NCBI RefSeq assembly: GCF_024499015.1
Contig: NZ_CP098604.1
Location: forward strand, 62,001-126,000
Length of the DNA stretch: 64,000 nucleotides
Source: Xanthomonas hortorum pv. pelargonii
GTDB taxonomy: Bacteria; Pseudomonadota; Gammaproteobacteria; Xanthomonadales; Xanthomonadaceae
Direction: 5' to 3'
Within the stretch, counting starts at the first letter, position 1. Each line of letters starts with the position of its first letter. This document shows positions 47,620-56,729 of the stretch, one piece after another. The notes beneath the pieces were generated by a model. The model saw only the letters and a list, made by a program, of their open reading frames with translations, searched no databases and was not told where the DNA came from. Position numbers and translations under genes: made by a program.

Positions 47620-50002
47620 TTGAACGAGAATATCCTGTGGTTGCATGAGCTACGCCTGGTCGATCTGGCCCGCGTAGGCGGTAAAAATTCCTCGCTTGGC
47701 GAGATGATTGGCAACCTGGCCGGGCTTGGCGTTTCGGTTCCCGGTGGATATGCGACCACTGCGGAAGCTTTCAAGGACTTCATCGCACACAACGATCTAT
47801 CCAAGCGCATCTTCGACAAGCTGGCCACGCTGGATGTGGAAGATGTCACTGCGCTGACCATCGCCGGCAAGGAAATCCGCGGCTGGGTGATCGATGCGCC
47901 GCTGCAGCCCGAACTTGACCGCGACATCCGCACCGCCTACGAACAGCTGTGCGCCGAAAACGGCGGCGGCGAAGTGGCCGTGGCGGTGCGTTCGTCGGCC
48001 ACCGCCGAAGATCTGCCCGATGCCTCGTTCGCCGGTCAGCAGGAAACCTTCCTCAACGTGACCGGCGCCGACGATGTGGTGCACAAGGTCAAGGAAGTGT
48101 TCGCCAGCCTCTACAACGATCGCGCGATTGCCTATCGCGTGCATCACGGCTTCAAGCACGAAGACGTGTTCCTCTCGGCCGGCGTGCAGTTGATGGTGCG
48201 CTCGGGCGTGGGTGCGGCCGGCGTGCTGTTCACCCTGGACACCGAATCGGGCTTCCGCGATGTGGTGTTCGTCACCTCCAGCTTCGGCCTGGGCGAAATG
48301 GTCGTGCAGGGCGCGGTCAACCCGGACGAGTTCTATGTCTACAAGCCCACGCTCAGCGCAGGCAAGCCGGCGATCCTGCGTCGCTCGCTCGGCAGCAAGG
48401 CGATCCGCATGGTGTATTCGGATGTGCCCGGTGAGCGTGTGCGCACCGAAGACACGCCGGTGGAACTGCGCAACACCTTCTCGATCAGCGACGAAGACGT
48501 GCAGGAGCTCTCCAAGCAGGCCCTGGTGATCGAAAAGCATTACGGCCGCCCGATGGATATCGAGTGGGCAAAGGACGGCGTCAGCGGCAAGTTGTTCATC
48601 GTGCAGGCGCGCCCTGAGACGGTGAAGTCGCGCAGTCACGCCACCCAGATCGAGCGTTTTTCGCTGGATGCCAAGGACGCCAAGATCCTGGTCGAAGGCC
48701 GTGCGGTCGGTGCCAAGATCGGTAGCGGCGTCGCACGCGTGGTGCGCTCGCTGGACGATATGAATCGCGTGCAGGCCGGCGACGTGTTGATCGCCGACAT
48801 GACCGATCCCGATTGGGAGCCGGTGATGAAGCGCGCCTCGGCGATCGTCACCAACCGCGGCGGCCGCACCTGCCATGCGGCGATCATCGCGCGCGAGCTC
48901 GGTGTGCCGGCCGTGGTCGGCTCGGGCAACGCCACCGACATGATCAGCGATGGCCAGGAAGTCACGGTCAGCTGCGCAGAAGGCGATACCGGCTTCATCT
49001 ACGACGGCCTGCTGCCGTTCGAGCGCACCACCACCGATCTGGGCAACATGCCGCCTGCCCCGCTCAAGATCATGATGAACGTGGCCAACCCGGAGCGTGC
49101 GTTCGACTTCGGTCAGCTGCCCAATGCCGGTATCGGTTTGGCGCGTCTTGAAATGATCATCGCCGCGCATATCGGCATCCATCCCAATGCACTGCTGGAA
49201 TACGACAAGCAGGACGCAGATGTTCGCAAGAAGATCGACGCCAAGACCGCCGGTTACGGCGATCCGGTGAGCTTCTACATCAACCGCCTGGCCGAGGGCA
49301 TTGCCACGCTGACCGCCTCGGTGGCGCCCAACACGGTGATCGTGCGGTTGTCGGACTTCAAGTCCAACGAGTACGCCAACCTGATCGGCGGCTCGCGTTA
49401 CGAGCCGCATGAAGAGAACCCGATGATCGGCTTCCGCGGCGCCAGCCGTTACGTCGACCCGTCCTTCACCAAGGCGTTCGCGCTGGAGTGCAAGGCGGTG
49501 CTGAAGGTGCGCAACGAGATGGGCCTGGACAACCTCTGGGTGATGATCCCGTTCGTGCGCACGCTGGAAGAAGGTCGCAAGGTGATCGAGGTGCTGGAGC
49601 AGAACGGCCTGAAGAAGGGCGAGAAAGCCCGGCCTGAAGATCATCATGATGTGCGAACTGCCGTCCAACGCGCTGCTGGCCGATGAGTTCCTGGAGATCT
49701 TCGACGGCTTCTCGATCGGCTCCAACGATCTGACCCAGCTGACATTGGGCCTGGATCGCGATTCCTCGATCGTGGCGCATCTGTTCGATGAGCGGAATCC
49801 GGCGGTCAAGAAGCTGCTGTCGATGGCGATCAAGTCGGCGCGCGCCAAGGGCAAGTACGTCGGTATCTGCGGCCAGGGGCCGTCGGATCACCCGGAACTG
49901 GCCGAGTGGTTGATGCAGGAAGGCATCGAGTCGGTGTCGCTGAATCCTGACACCGTGGTCGACACCTGGTTGCGTCTGGCCAAGTTGAAGAGCGAGAGCT
50001 GA
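47620..50002 (+). pseudogene. ppsA: Phosphoenolpyruvate synthase, frameshifted near the C-terminus
   Basis: PEP synthase makes PEP from pyruvate and ATP for gluconeogenesis. The start is TTG at 47620 with GGAG upstream ([20 protein letters not shown]). The swivel-domain catalytic histidine is H419 in [18 protein letters not shown]. At about codon 670 the frame shifts: [16 protein letters not shown] ends at TGA 49684-49686. The proper continuation [17 protein letters not shown] (from about 49640) resumes one base over and carries the catalytic cysteine of [14 protein letters not shown]. Removing one C from the CCC at 49628-49630 restores a 793-residue protein. As written the enzyme lacks the end of the substrate barrel. 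Its stop overlaps mscS (TGATG). Confidence 0.85.
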
Positions 50003-50973
50003 TGGGAATGTTGGGTGTGGTGTGGGCGGCGGCTGCAGGAGCAGTCGCCGCAAAGCCGGCAGCGGCGGCCACCAAGGTGGCGGAGCCGGCGTTCAATTGG
50101 GCCAACATCCCGTGGGCGCAGTACGCGCTCAATTGGGGGCTGGCGCTGCTGATCGTGGTGGTCGGCATGTGGCTGGCCAAACAGCTCAGCCAGTGGCTGC
50201 ATCGTGCGCTGACCCGCGCGCGTATCGAGATCACGCTGACCAACTTCCTGCGCAACGTGTTGTATGCGTTGTTGCTGGTACTGGTCTTCGTGAGCGCGTT
50301 GAGCAAGATCGGCGTGCCGCCAACCTCGCTGATTGCGGTGCTGGGCGCGGCCGGTCTGGCGGTCGGTCTGGCGTTGAAGGACTCGCTGTCCAACATCGCC
50401 GCAGGCGTGATGCTGATCGTGCTGCGACCGATGCGCGATGGCGACCATGTCGTGATCGCAGGCCAGGAAGGCATCGTGGACGAGATCCGGATCTTCCAGA
50501 CCCGGCTGCGCTCATTCGACGAACGCATGACCACCCTGCCCAACAGCACGATCACCACCTCACCGATCGTCAACTACAGCACCCTGCCCAACCGTCGCCT
50601 GGAAGTGACCGTGGGCGTGGGCTATGGAGACGATCTGAAAAAAGCCCAACAGCTGTTGCTGCAGATCGCCAAGGAGAATCCGAACCTGCTGGATTCGCCC
50701 GCACCATTCGTGCAGGTCACCAACCTGGGCGAAAGCACGGTGGATCTGATGTTGTTTGCGTATGCCACCAACGGCAACTTCGGCGCGGCCAAGAGCACCA
50801 CGCTGGAGCAGATCCGCAACCAGCTGCTGGAAAACGGGCTCAATATCCCGTACCCGCAGCGCGACCTGCATGTGTATCACCACGATGCCGACGGCAAGCC
50901 GATCTCGGATCTGCTGCTGAAAGGCATCGCCGACGATGGCGATGTGAGCAAGGGGCCGTCGTTGGCGCGTTGA
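50002..50973 (+). CDS. mscS: Small-conductance mechanosensitive channel (MscS)
   Basis: A 323-residue MscS channel that opens under hypo-osmotic stress. The N-terminal Ala-rich helix is followed by helices at about 42-64 and 80-105, then the pore helix (AVLGAAGLAVGLALKDSLSN) with its Ala/Gly packing pattern. The beta domain (RPMRDGDHVVIAGQEGIVDE) and C-terminal domain follow. The last ~25 residues are charged. ATG overlaps the ppsA stop by one base. A strong terminator follows. Confidence 0.92.
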   Translation: MGMLGVVWAAAAGAVAAKPAAAATKVAEPAFNWANIPWAQYALNWGLALLIVVVGMWLAKQLSQWLHRALTRARIEITLTNFLRNVLYALLLVLVFVSALSKIGVPPTSLIAVLGAAGLAVGLALKDSLSNIAAGVMLIVLRPMRDGDHVVIAGQEGIVDEIRIFQTRLRSFDERMTTLPNSTITTSPIVNYSTLPNRRLEVTVGVGYGDDLKKAQQLLLQIAKENPNLLDSPAPFVQVTNLGESTVDLMLFAYATNGNFGAAKSTTLEQIRNQLLENGLNIPYPQRDLHVYHHDADGKPISDLLLKGIADDGDVSKGPSLAR

Positions 50974-51006
50974 GTGCGTTTTCGCGTGTAAAGCAATCTG
51001 TCATGC

Positions 51007-51037
51007 AAAAGGCCGCATCCAGTGATGCGGCCTTTTT
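51007..51037 (+). terminator. Rho-independent terminator after mscS
   Basis: AAAAGGCCGCATC and GATGCGGCCTTTTT form a 9-bp GC stem (13 bp with A-T pairs) around CAGT. The A/T flanks allow it to work in both directions, serving orn as well. Confidence 0.92.
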
Positions 51038-51165
51038 GTTGTGTGGCGTCTCTGGCCCCTGCTGCATCGAACAGATGAGTCTGAAGATACGCAATTTCCA
51101 AGTCGCAACGTTCGCTGCACACCAGTCGCAGCACGCCGTCGGCGTGCCGCGAACCAGTGCCGCCC

Positions 51166-51750
51166 TTATCCCTGCGCGCCACCCTGGTTTGCACCACCCA
51201 ACGCGCCCATGAACTGGCGATAGTGGCGTAGCTCGTCGATCGAATCGCGCACGTCGCTCAGCGCGGTATGCGCCGAGCTCTTGGCAAACCCATTGGCCAC
51301 CGTCGGCGCCCAGCGCCGTGCCAGCTCCTTGATGGTGGACACATCGAGATTGCGGTAGTGAAAGTAGCGCTCCAGGCGCGACATCTGCCGGTGCAGGAAG
51401 CGGCGATCCTGGCAGATCGAGTTGCCGCACATCGGCGAGGCGCCGGCGCGGATCCATTCGCTCAGGAACGCAACGGTCTGCGCTTCGGCCTGCGCATGGG
51501 TGACCTGGCTGTCGAGCACGCGTTGCCACAGGCCCGAACGGCGATGCTGATTGCGGTTCCATTCGTCCATCGCTTCGAGTTTTTCCAGCGGGTGGGCGAT
51601 GGCCAGTTCCGGCCCCTCGGCAAGCACGTTCAACTGCGCATCGGTCACGATGGTGGCGATCTCGATGATGGAGTCGCGATCGGTATCCAGCCCGGTCATT
51701 TCCAGATCGATCCAGATCAGTCGGTCGTTGCCCGCAAGGTTGTCTGCCAT
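51166..51750 (-). CDS. orn: Oligoribonuclease
   Basis: A 194-residue DEDDh 3'-5' exonuclease that degrades 2-5-mer RNAs, including pGpG from c-di-GMP breakdown. The acidic residues are in [10 protein letters not shown] (D, E), [11 protein letters not shown] (D) and [19 protein letters not shown] (H, D). The start is ATG at 51748-51750; an in-frame extension upstream is not family-like. It is 70 bp downstream of tadA's end region on the same strand. Confidence 0.95.
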   Translation of the reverse strand: MADNLAGNDRLIWIDLEMTGLDTDRDSIIEIATIVTDAQLNVLAEGPELAIAHPLEKLEAMDEWNRNQHRRSGLWQRVLDSQVTHAQAEAQTVAFLSEWIRAGASPMCGNSICQDRRFLHRQMSRLERYFHYRNLDVSTIKELARRWAPTVANGFAKSSAHTALSDVRDSIDELRHYRQFMGALGGANQGGAQG

Positions 51751-51820
51751 ATCGCCGTCCTGTGGAGGGCCGTCGCCGGCCAGATGCTGAAGGGCGCGCA
51801 TCATACCGCGGCCGCGCCGC

Positions 51821-52336
51821 TCAGGGCGCGAGGGGCGGCTTGCCACGCTTGGCCCTGAAGTAATTGGTCAGCCGCAGGCTCGCTTCTGCTGCAAGCACGC
51901 CGCCGCTGACCTGCACGCGATGATTGTGACGCGGGTCGGCCAACAGGTCGAACACGCTGCCGCAGGCGCCGGTCTTGGGGTCGCTGGCGGCGAACACCAC
52001 CCGCGCGATACGCGCATGGATCATGGCCATCGCACACATCGCGCAGGGCTCCAGGGTGACGTACAAGGTGCAGCCGATCAGCCGGTGATTGGCCAGCCGG
52101 CGGCCGGCCTCGCGCATGGCCATGATTTCGGCATGCGCGGTAGGGTCGTGGCTGGCGATATTGAAGTTCCAGCCTTCGCCCAGCACGTTGCCATCGGCAT
52201 CGACCAGCAACGCACCCACCGGGATCTCGTCATAGTCGCGCTCGGCACGCTCGGCCAGTTGCAAGGCGCGCTGCATCCATTGCTGGTCGATCGGCGACTG
52301 CGCCGCGTCGAAGGGCATCTCCACCGATGTGCTCAC
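51821..52336 (-). CDS. tadA: tRNA(adenine34) deaminase
   Basis: A 171-residue zinc deaminase converting adenosine-34 to inosine in tRNA-Arg(ACG). The catalytic [10 protein letters not shown] (H and E) and PCAMCAMAM (two zinc cysteines) are intact. The chosen GTG start at 52334-52336 overlaps the mntR stop (GTGA). An ATG at 52316-52318 would give 165 residues and is equally possible. Coupling to mntR suggests the two genes share a transcript. Confidence 0.92.
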   Translation of the reverse strand: MSTSVEMPFDAAQSPIDQQWMQRALQLAERAERDYDEIPVGALLVDADGNVLGEGWNFNIASHDPTAHAEIMAMREAGRRLANHRLIGCTLYVTLEPCAMCAMAMIHARIARVVFAASDPKTGACGSVFDLLADPRHNHRVQVSGGVLAAEASLRLTNYFRAKRGKPPLAP

Positions 52337-52818
52337 GCGGCGCTGCCGCACTGGCGATCCAGGAAGGCGGCGAACGCAGCAACGGTGGCTTCGCTGACAT
52401 GGTGCTCGATGCCCTCGGCATCGCGGCGCGCGGTAGCCTCGTCGATGCCCAGGGCCAGCAGGAAGCGCTCGACGATCTGGTGGCGCTGCCGGCTGGACGC
52501 GGCCAGCGCCTCGCCGGCCGGGGTCAGGAACACGCCGCGGTACGGACGCTGCACCACCCAGCCATCGCGCACCAGCCGCTTGAGCATCTTGGCCACGGTC
52601 GGCTGGGCCACGCCCAAACGCGCGGCGATATCGACCTGGCGCGCTTCGCCACCGTCGACCAGCAGATCGGAGATCAGCTCCACATAGTCCTCGACCAACT
52701 CGGCGCGGCGCGCTTCGCGCACCTGACGGAAGCTTTCCATATGCACCTGCGCATCGATCAACACCGGCGCGGCGGCTTCCTGTTCTTCGCTCTTGCCCAC
52801 CCTCTTCCTCATCATCAC
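52333..52818 (-). CDS. mntR: MntR manganese-responsive repressor (DtxR family)
   Basis: A 161-residue metal-dependent repressor. The N-terminal winged helix spans [17 protein letters not shown] to [16 protein letters not shown], with [20 protein letters not shown] as the recognition helix. The dimerisation/metal half has [20 protein letters not shown] and EGIEHHVSE, where E and H residues bind Mn(II). There is no SH3-like third domain, as in MntR. It diverges from mntH, and a perfect palindrome lies between them. Confidence 0.92.
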   Translation of the reverse strand: MMMRKRVGKSEEQEAAAPVLIDAQVHMESFRQVREARRAELVEDYVELISDLLVDGGEARQVDIAARLGVAQPTVAKMLKRLVRDGWVVQRPYRGVFLTPAGEALAASSRQRHQIVERFLLALGIDEATARRDAEGIEHHVSEATVAAFAAFLDRQCGSAA

Positions 52819-52896
52819 GTCCGGCGCCAGTGCCGGTCTGCGTAGTGTGAAGCACGCCGCCGATCATTACGATTGAGATTGCCAATGCTCAACAGA

Positions 52897-52910
52897 ATAG
52901 CAGTTGCTAT
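52897..52910. promoter_or_regulatory. MntR-like operator
   Basis: ATAGCA GT TGCTAT is a perfect 6-2-6 palindrome in the mntR-mntH gap. It fits the AT-rich palindromes bound by MntR-type repressors and sits 24 bases before the mntH start and 79 before mntR, so it can control both. Confidence 0.65.
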
Positions 52911-52933
52911 ATCATCGCTCCGATTCCTCGCCG

Positions 52934-54292
52934 ATGCCGTCTCGCATGTCCGCCGACACCCTCTCACCTACCCATTCGCCCCACCCTGCGCCGCAGCCCG
53001 CCAACGGTGGTCTGGGCGATCACCACGCCAGCGTCGCCGTGCCCAAGGGAGGCCACTGGTGGTTCCGCTTGCTGGCGTTCCTGGGGCCGGGCTACATGGT
53101 GTCGGTGGGTTACATGGACCCGGGCAACTGGGCCACCGATCTGGCCGGCGGCTCGCAGTTCGGCTATCTGCTGTTGTCGGTGATCCTGCTATCCAACGTG
53201 ATGGCGATCGTGTTGCAAGCATTGTCGGCACGCTTGGGTATCGCGACGGGGCTGGATCTGGCGCAGGCCTGCCGGGCGCGCTACCCGCGCGGGGTGAATC
53301 TGGCGCTGTGGGGATTGTGCGAGCTGGCCATCATCGCCTGCGATCTGGCCGAGGTGATCGGCACTGCCATCGCATTGAAGTTGTTGTTCGGCATTCCGCT
53401 GACCCTGGGCGCGATCATCACCGCGGTCGATGTGGTGTTGGTGTTGTTGCTGATGAACCGCGGTTTTCGCGCGCTGGAAGCGTTCGTCATGGCCTTGCTG
53501 CTGATCATCTTCGTGTGTTTCGGTATCCAGATTGCGCTGGCTGCGCCACCGATTGCGGCGGTGTTGGGCGGCTTCATTCCGCGCGCGCAAGTGATCACCG
53601 ATCCGCAGGCCTTGTATCTGGCAATCGGCATCATCGGTGCGACGGTGATGCCGCATAACCTGTACCTGCATTCGTCGATCGTGCAGACGCGTGCGTATCC
53701 GCGCACCGATGTGGGGCGCAAGTCGGCGTTGCGCTGGGCGGTGACCGACAGCACCGTGGCCTTGATGTTCGCGTTGTTCATCAATGCCTCGATCCTGATT
53801 CTGGCAGCGGCGGTGTTTCATGCGCAGGGCCGCACCGATGTGCAGGAGATCGAACAGGCACATGCGCTGCTGGCGCCGATGCTGGGGGTGGGTCTGGCCT
53901 CGACCTTGTTTGCGGTCGCACTGCTTGCTTCGGGCGTGAACTCCACGGTGACTGCGACGTTGGCCGGGCAGATCGTGATGGAAGGCTTTTTGCAGTTGCG
54001 GCTGCCGCCATGGCTGCGCCGCTTGTTGACCCGCGGTATCGCGATCGTGCCGGTGGTGATCGTGACCTGGCTGTACGGCGAAGCCGGCACTGCGCGGCTG
54101 CTGGTGCTCAGCCAGGTGGTGTTGTCGATGCAGCTGCCGTTTGCGGTGATCCCGCTGGTGCGCTTCGTGTCGGATCGTCAATTGATGGGGGCGCTGGTGG
54201 CACCGGTGTGGCTGGTGCGCATCGCCTGGGTGATCGCTGCGGTGATCGTTTGTTTGAACATCAAGTTGTTGTGGGATACCGCTCTGCAGTGA
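52934..54292 (+). CDS. mntH: Mn(II)/H+ symporter (Nramp family)
   Basis: A 452-residue transporter with about 11 membrane helices. The substrate motif DPGNWATD is in helix 1 and MPHN in helix 6, both required for Nramp ion binding. The N-terminal ~35 residues are Pro/His-rich ([13 protein letters not shown]), an extension longer than usual. The start is uncertain between ATG 52934 and ATG 52946, and no ribosome-binding site is clear; earlier starts would lie inside the operator palindrome. It pairs with the divergent mntR. Confidence 0.93.
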   Translation: MPSRMSADTLSPTHSPHPAPQPANGGLGDHHASVAVPKGGHWWFRLLAFLGPGYMVSVGYMDPGNWATDLAGGSQFGYLLLSVILLSNVMAIVLQALSARLGIATGLDLAQACRARYPRGVNLALWGLCELAIIACDLAEVIGTAIALKLLFGIPLTLGAIITAVDVVLVLLLMNRGFRALEAFVMALLLIIFVCFGIQIALAAPPIAAVLGGFIPRAQVITDPQALYLAIGIIGATVMPHNLYLHSSIVQTRAYPRTDVGRKSALRWAVTDSTVALMFALFINASILILAAAVFHAQGRTDVQEIEQAHALLAPMLGVGLASTLFAVALLASGVNSTVTATLAGQIVMEGFLQLRLPPWLRRLLTRGIAIVPVVIVTWLYGEAGTARLLVLSQVVLSMQLPFAVIPLVRFVSDRQLMGALVAPVWLVRIAWVIAAVIVCLNIKLLWDTALQ

Positions 54293-54306
54293 CCGGCGAT
54301 GTCGGT

Positions 54307-54325
54307 TGAGGCTGAGCGAGCCTCA
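54307..54325 (+). terminator. Hairpin after mntH
   Basis: TGAGGCT and AGCCTCA pair perfectly around GAGCG, 14 bases after the mntH stop. No T-run follows. The gap to 54641 has no gene that I can support. Confidence 0.5.
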
Positions 54326-54641
54326 TCGACTCGCCATCCATTCCAAGCGCGTGCGCGATCGCCTGCACGATGCACGCTCTTGCCGCACGACTGAGCCTGC
54401 TTGACCAACGCGTTTAACAGCTGCCACTTGCTTTGATCGACCAGATCACAGTCAGCCAGCACCACGGCGACAGTGCGCACGCGTGTGCAATCTGCTTGCT
54501 GCTCGCGCGGGTCTACTGAGTGGATGCACCGGTGTGTCCACGGCCTGCGCTGCATTCGCGACGCGCTTCGCAGAGACAGCCATGACGCTTCACGCTGTCA
54601 CGCGACGCCCGGGATGCATGCCCTCGCCCACAGGAGTGTTT

Positions 54642-55634
54642 ATGCATCCGTTCGAGCCCACTCCGGCCGACGCCGGACGCCGCAGCTTTCTCATCTCCAG
54701 CACGGCCGCCGTGGCAGCGTTGTCCCTGCCCGCTCTCGCCAATGCCGCCGCAGCCGTGCGCGCACCTCCCTCCACACTGCCCCACCCGACCAACAACGGA
54801 GTCAACCCGATGTCCAATTTCGTCACCCGCCCCGACGGCGCCAACATTTTCTACAAGGATTGGGGCAAGGGCCAACCGGTCGTGTTCTCGCACGGCTGGC
54901 CGCTCAGCGCAGATGCCTGGGATGCGCAGATGCTGTTCATGGGCCAACACGGCTTCCGTGTGATTGCGCACGATCGTCGTAGCCACGGTCGTTCGACCCA
55001 GACCTGGGACGGCAACGACATGGACACCTACGCCGACGATCTGGCTGCGGTGATCGAAAAGCTGGATCTGAAAGACGCGATCCTGGTCGGGCATTCCACC
55101 GGCGGTGGCGAAGTGGCGCATTACGTGGGCCGCCATGGCAGCAAGCGTGTGGCCAAGGTGGTGCTGGTTGGCGCGGTGCCACCGCAGATGGTCAAGAGCC
55201 CGACCAATCCGGGCGGCCTGCCGCTGAGCGTGTTCGACGGCATTCGCGAAGGCGTGGCCAAGGACCGTTCGCAGTTCTATCAGGATCTGACCACGCCGTT
55301 CTTCGGCGCCAACCGTGACGGCAACAAGGTCACCCAGGGCATGCGCGACTCGTTCTGGCTGCAGGGCATGCTGGGCGGCCACAAGGGCCAGTACGACTGC
55401 ATCAAGGAATTCTCCGAGGTCGATTACACCGCCGATCTGAAGAAGATCGATGTGCCGGCGCTGGTGGTGCATGGCGACGATGACCAGATCGTGCCGATCG
55501 ATGCATCCGGCAAGTTGTCGGCCAAGATCATCAAGCACGCCGAACTGAAGATCTATGCCGGTGCGCCGCATGGTCTGCCGGTCACCCATGCCGACCAGTT
55601 CAGCAAGGATCTGCTGGCGTTCGCAAAAGCCTGA
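54642..55634 (+). CDS. Exported non-haem chloroperoxidase-like alpha/beta hydrolase
   Basis: A 330-residue protein of the bacterial non-haem haloperoxidase/perhydrolase family. Residues 1-36 look like a Tat signal ([20 protein letters not shown]), so it is probably exported folded. The catalytic serine is S152 in GHSTGGG; D and H lie in [12 protein letters not shown] and [29 protein letters not shown] is the family's oxyanion-hole region. ATG 54642 has AGGAG upstream. The physiological reaction is likely ester or peracid chemistry; haloperoxidase activity is usually a side reaction. Confidence 0.87.
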   Translation: MHPFEPTPADAGRRSFLISSTAAVAALSLPALANAAAAVRAPPSTLPHPTNNGVNPMSNFVTRPDGANIFYKDWGKGQPVVFSHGWPLSADAWDAQMLFMGQHGFRVIAHDRRSHGRSTQTWDGNDMDTYADDLAAVIEKLDLKDAILVGHSTGGGEVAHYVGRHGSKRVAKVVLVGAVPPQMVKSPTNPGGLPLSVFDGIREGVAKDRSQFYQDLTTPFFGANRDGNKVTQGMRDSFWLQGMLGGHKGQYDCIKEFSEVDYTADLKKIDVPALVVHGDDDQIVPIDASGKLSAKIIKHAELKIYAGAPHGLPVTHADQFSKDLLAFAKA

Positions 55635-55655
55635 TCTGTTTTGAATCGCTGAGAG

Positions 55656-55685
55656 AAGGCCGGCTTGTGAGAGCCGGCCTTTTTC
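55656..55685 (+). terminator. Rho-independent terminator after the hydrolase
   Basis: AAGGCCGGCT and AGCCGGCCTT pair perfectly around TGTGAG, followed by TTTC. Confidence 0.9.
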
Positions 55686-55904
55686 TTGGCGATACTGAGG
55701 TTGTACTTAAAAGCAGCTAACACAACCTAGCGAGCGGTCGTGAGGTGGGTGCGGACGACGCGTGGGAACTACCGTGTACGAGTGGTACCTGCCGATTTCG
55801 AGCATTGTTCGCACTCGCATGGCAGTGAGCGCAGCAGTTTTGTTAGCCGCAGTTTATTGGATGCATTTTATTGGATGCTGTCACAAGCCTAGTTGGTCGA
55901 GCGC

Positions 55905-56007
55905 GCGGTGCCCTCGCCGCTCGCGGGACACGCCGCAAGTACGTCCGTGTAGGCTCGGTGGCGGCATCCATGCCGCCACACGGTCCCGTAATCGGCAAGG
56001 ACACCGC
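55905..56007 (+). repeat. Nested palindromic element, copy D
   Basis: The outer arms 55905-55929 and 55983-56007 pair over 25 bp with several mismatches. The inner hairpin GTGGCGGCAT CC ATGCCGCCAC (55958-55979) equals that of copy B. The core is ACGCCGCAAGTACGTCC then GTGTAGGCTC. It faces copy E across 56 bp. Apart from D, E and the terminator, the gap 55635-56337 shows no gene. Confidence 0.85.
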
Positions 56008-56063
56008 ACCAGACAGTTTGCTGGTTGCTTTGAGAAGAGCTACGCACACCAACCATCTTGACT

Positions 56064-56171
56064 GGTCCTTGCCCGCCCACCGTCGCGGGACCTTACGCGG
56101 CATGGATGCCGCGTAAGAGCCTACACGGACGTACTTGCGGCGTGTCCCGCGACGGTGGGCGGGCAAGGGCC
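56064..56171 (-). repeat. Nested palindromic element, copy E (reverse)
   Basis: The outer arms 56064-56091 and 56144-56171 pair over 28 bp with one mismatch near the outer end. The inner hairpin is TTACGCGGCAT GG ATGCCGCGTAA (56093-56116). Compared with copy C, a T-to-C change in the 5' outer arm (CCGTCGCGGG for CCGTTGCGGG) is met by A-to-G in the 3' arm (CGCGACGG for CGCAATGG), keeping pairing. Confidence 0.87.
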
Positions 56172-56337
56172 CTGCAGCAAACCCGCAAATCAGCCGCCCT
56201 GCAGCGAAGACCCAGATCATCCGCTCCGCAACAGACCGGCATGAAGTAATTTTTTCAGCCGCTCCAACACATCAATTCGACATCATTGATTCGTCAGTGC
56301 ATCTGCGTCACCAGCGCCTATCACACACCGTGCTGAG

Positions 56338-56496
56338 TTAACGCAGCACCCAATCGGCCAGCAAAACCCCGCCACTCATCGCGACCACCAACAACGCGCC
56401 GGTCAGGCGTGGCGGCGCCGGCAACGGCAGATCCAGCAGCCGGCAACCAATGCCAATTACCAATGCGAGCAGTACGCCAAGCAATGCCAGGCTCAT
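56338..56496 (-). CDS. XapX-domain small membrane protein 1
   Basis: A 52-residue two-helix membrane protein of the XapX (DUF1427) family, with IGIGCRLLDLPLPAPPRLTG, matching the conserved cysteine/PxPAPP pattern, and a second helix LVVAMSGGVLLADW. ATG overlaps the preceding XapX gene's stop by 4 bp. It is the last gene of the operon. No molecular role is established for XapX proteins, though they often sit beside exporters. Confidence 0.78.
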   Translation of the reverse strand: MSLALLGVLLALVIGIGCRLLDLPLPAPPRLTGALLVVAMSGGVLLADWVLR

Positions 56497-56729
56497 CCTT
56501 CGCCATGCCCCGCAACGCGGCCGCTGGGCCCGCCGCAATGCATCAGGTTGCGCGCGACACGGCGGGCCAGAAAGCGGTCGGCCAATGCGTAGCCGCAGGT
56601 CATCGCCAGCACCAGCAGCGCGCCTACAAAGGCTGTCGGTGCAGGCGATGGAATGCCCGCCGCACGGCAGCCGCAGCCGATTGCCACACCCAGCACAACA
56701 CCGCTGATGAATTTCCAGTCCACGGTCAT
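56493..56729 (-). CDS. XapX-domain small membrane protein 2
   Basis: A 78-residue paralogue of its downstream neighbour. IGCGCRAAGIPSPAPTAFVG aligns with the XapX core, followed by the helix LVLAMTCGYALADRFLA and a basic, cytoplasmic tail. Its ATG overlaps the MFS gene stop by one base (TGATG). Two tandem XapX genes directly coupled to one exporter suggest that they work together as a membrane accessory. Confidence 0.78.
   Translation of the reverse strand: MTVDWKFISGVVLGVAIGCGCRAAGIPSPAPTAFVGALLVLAMTCGYALADRFLARRVARNLMHCGGPSGRVAGHGEG

Noticed and set aside
54178..54555. Minus-strand frame of 125 codons after mntH
   Set aside because: Part of it looks protein-like, but it overlaps the mntH end, has no ribosome-binding site and no family I recognise.
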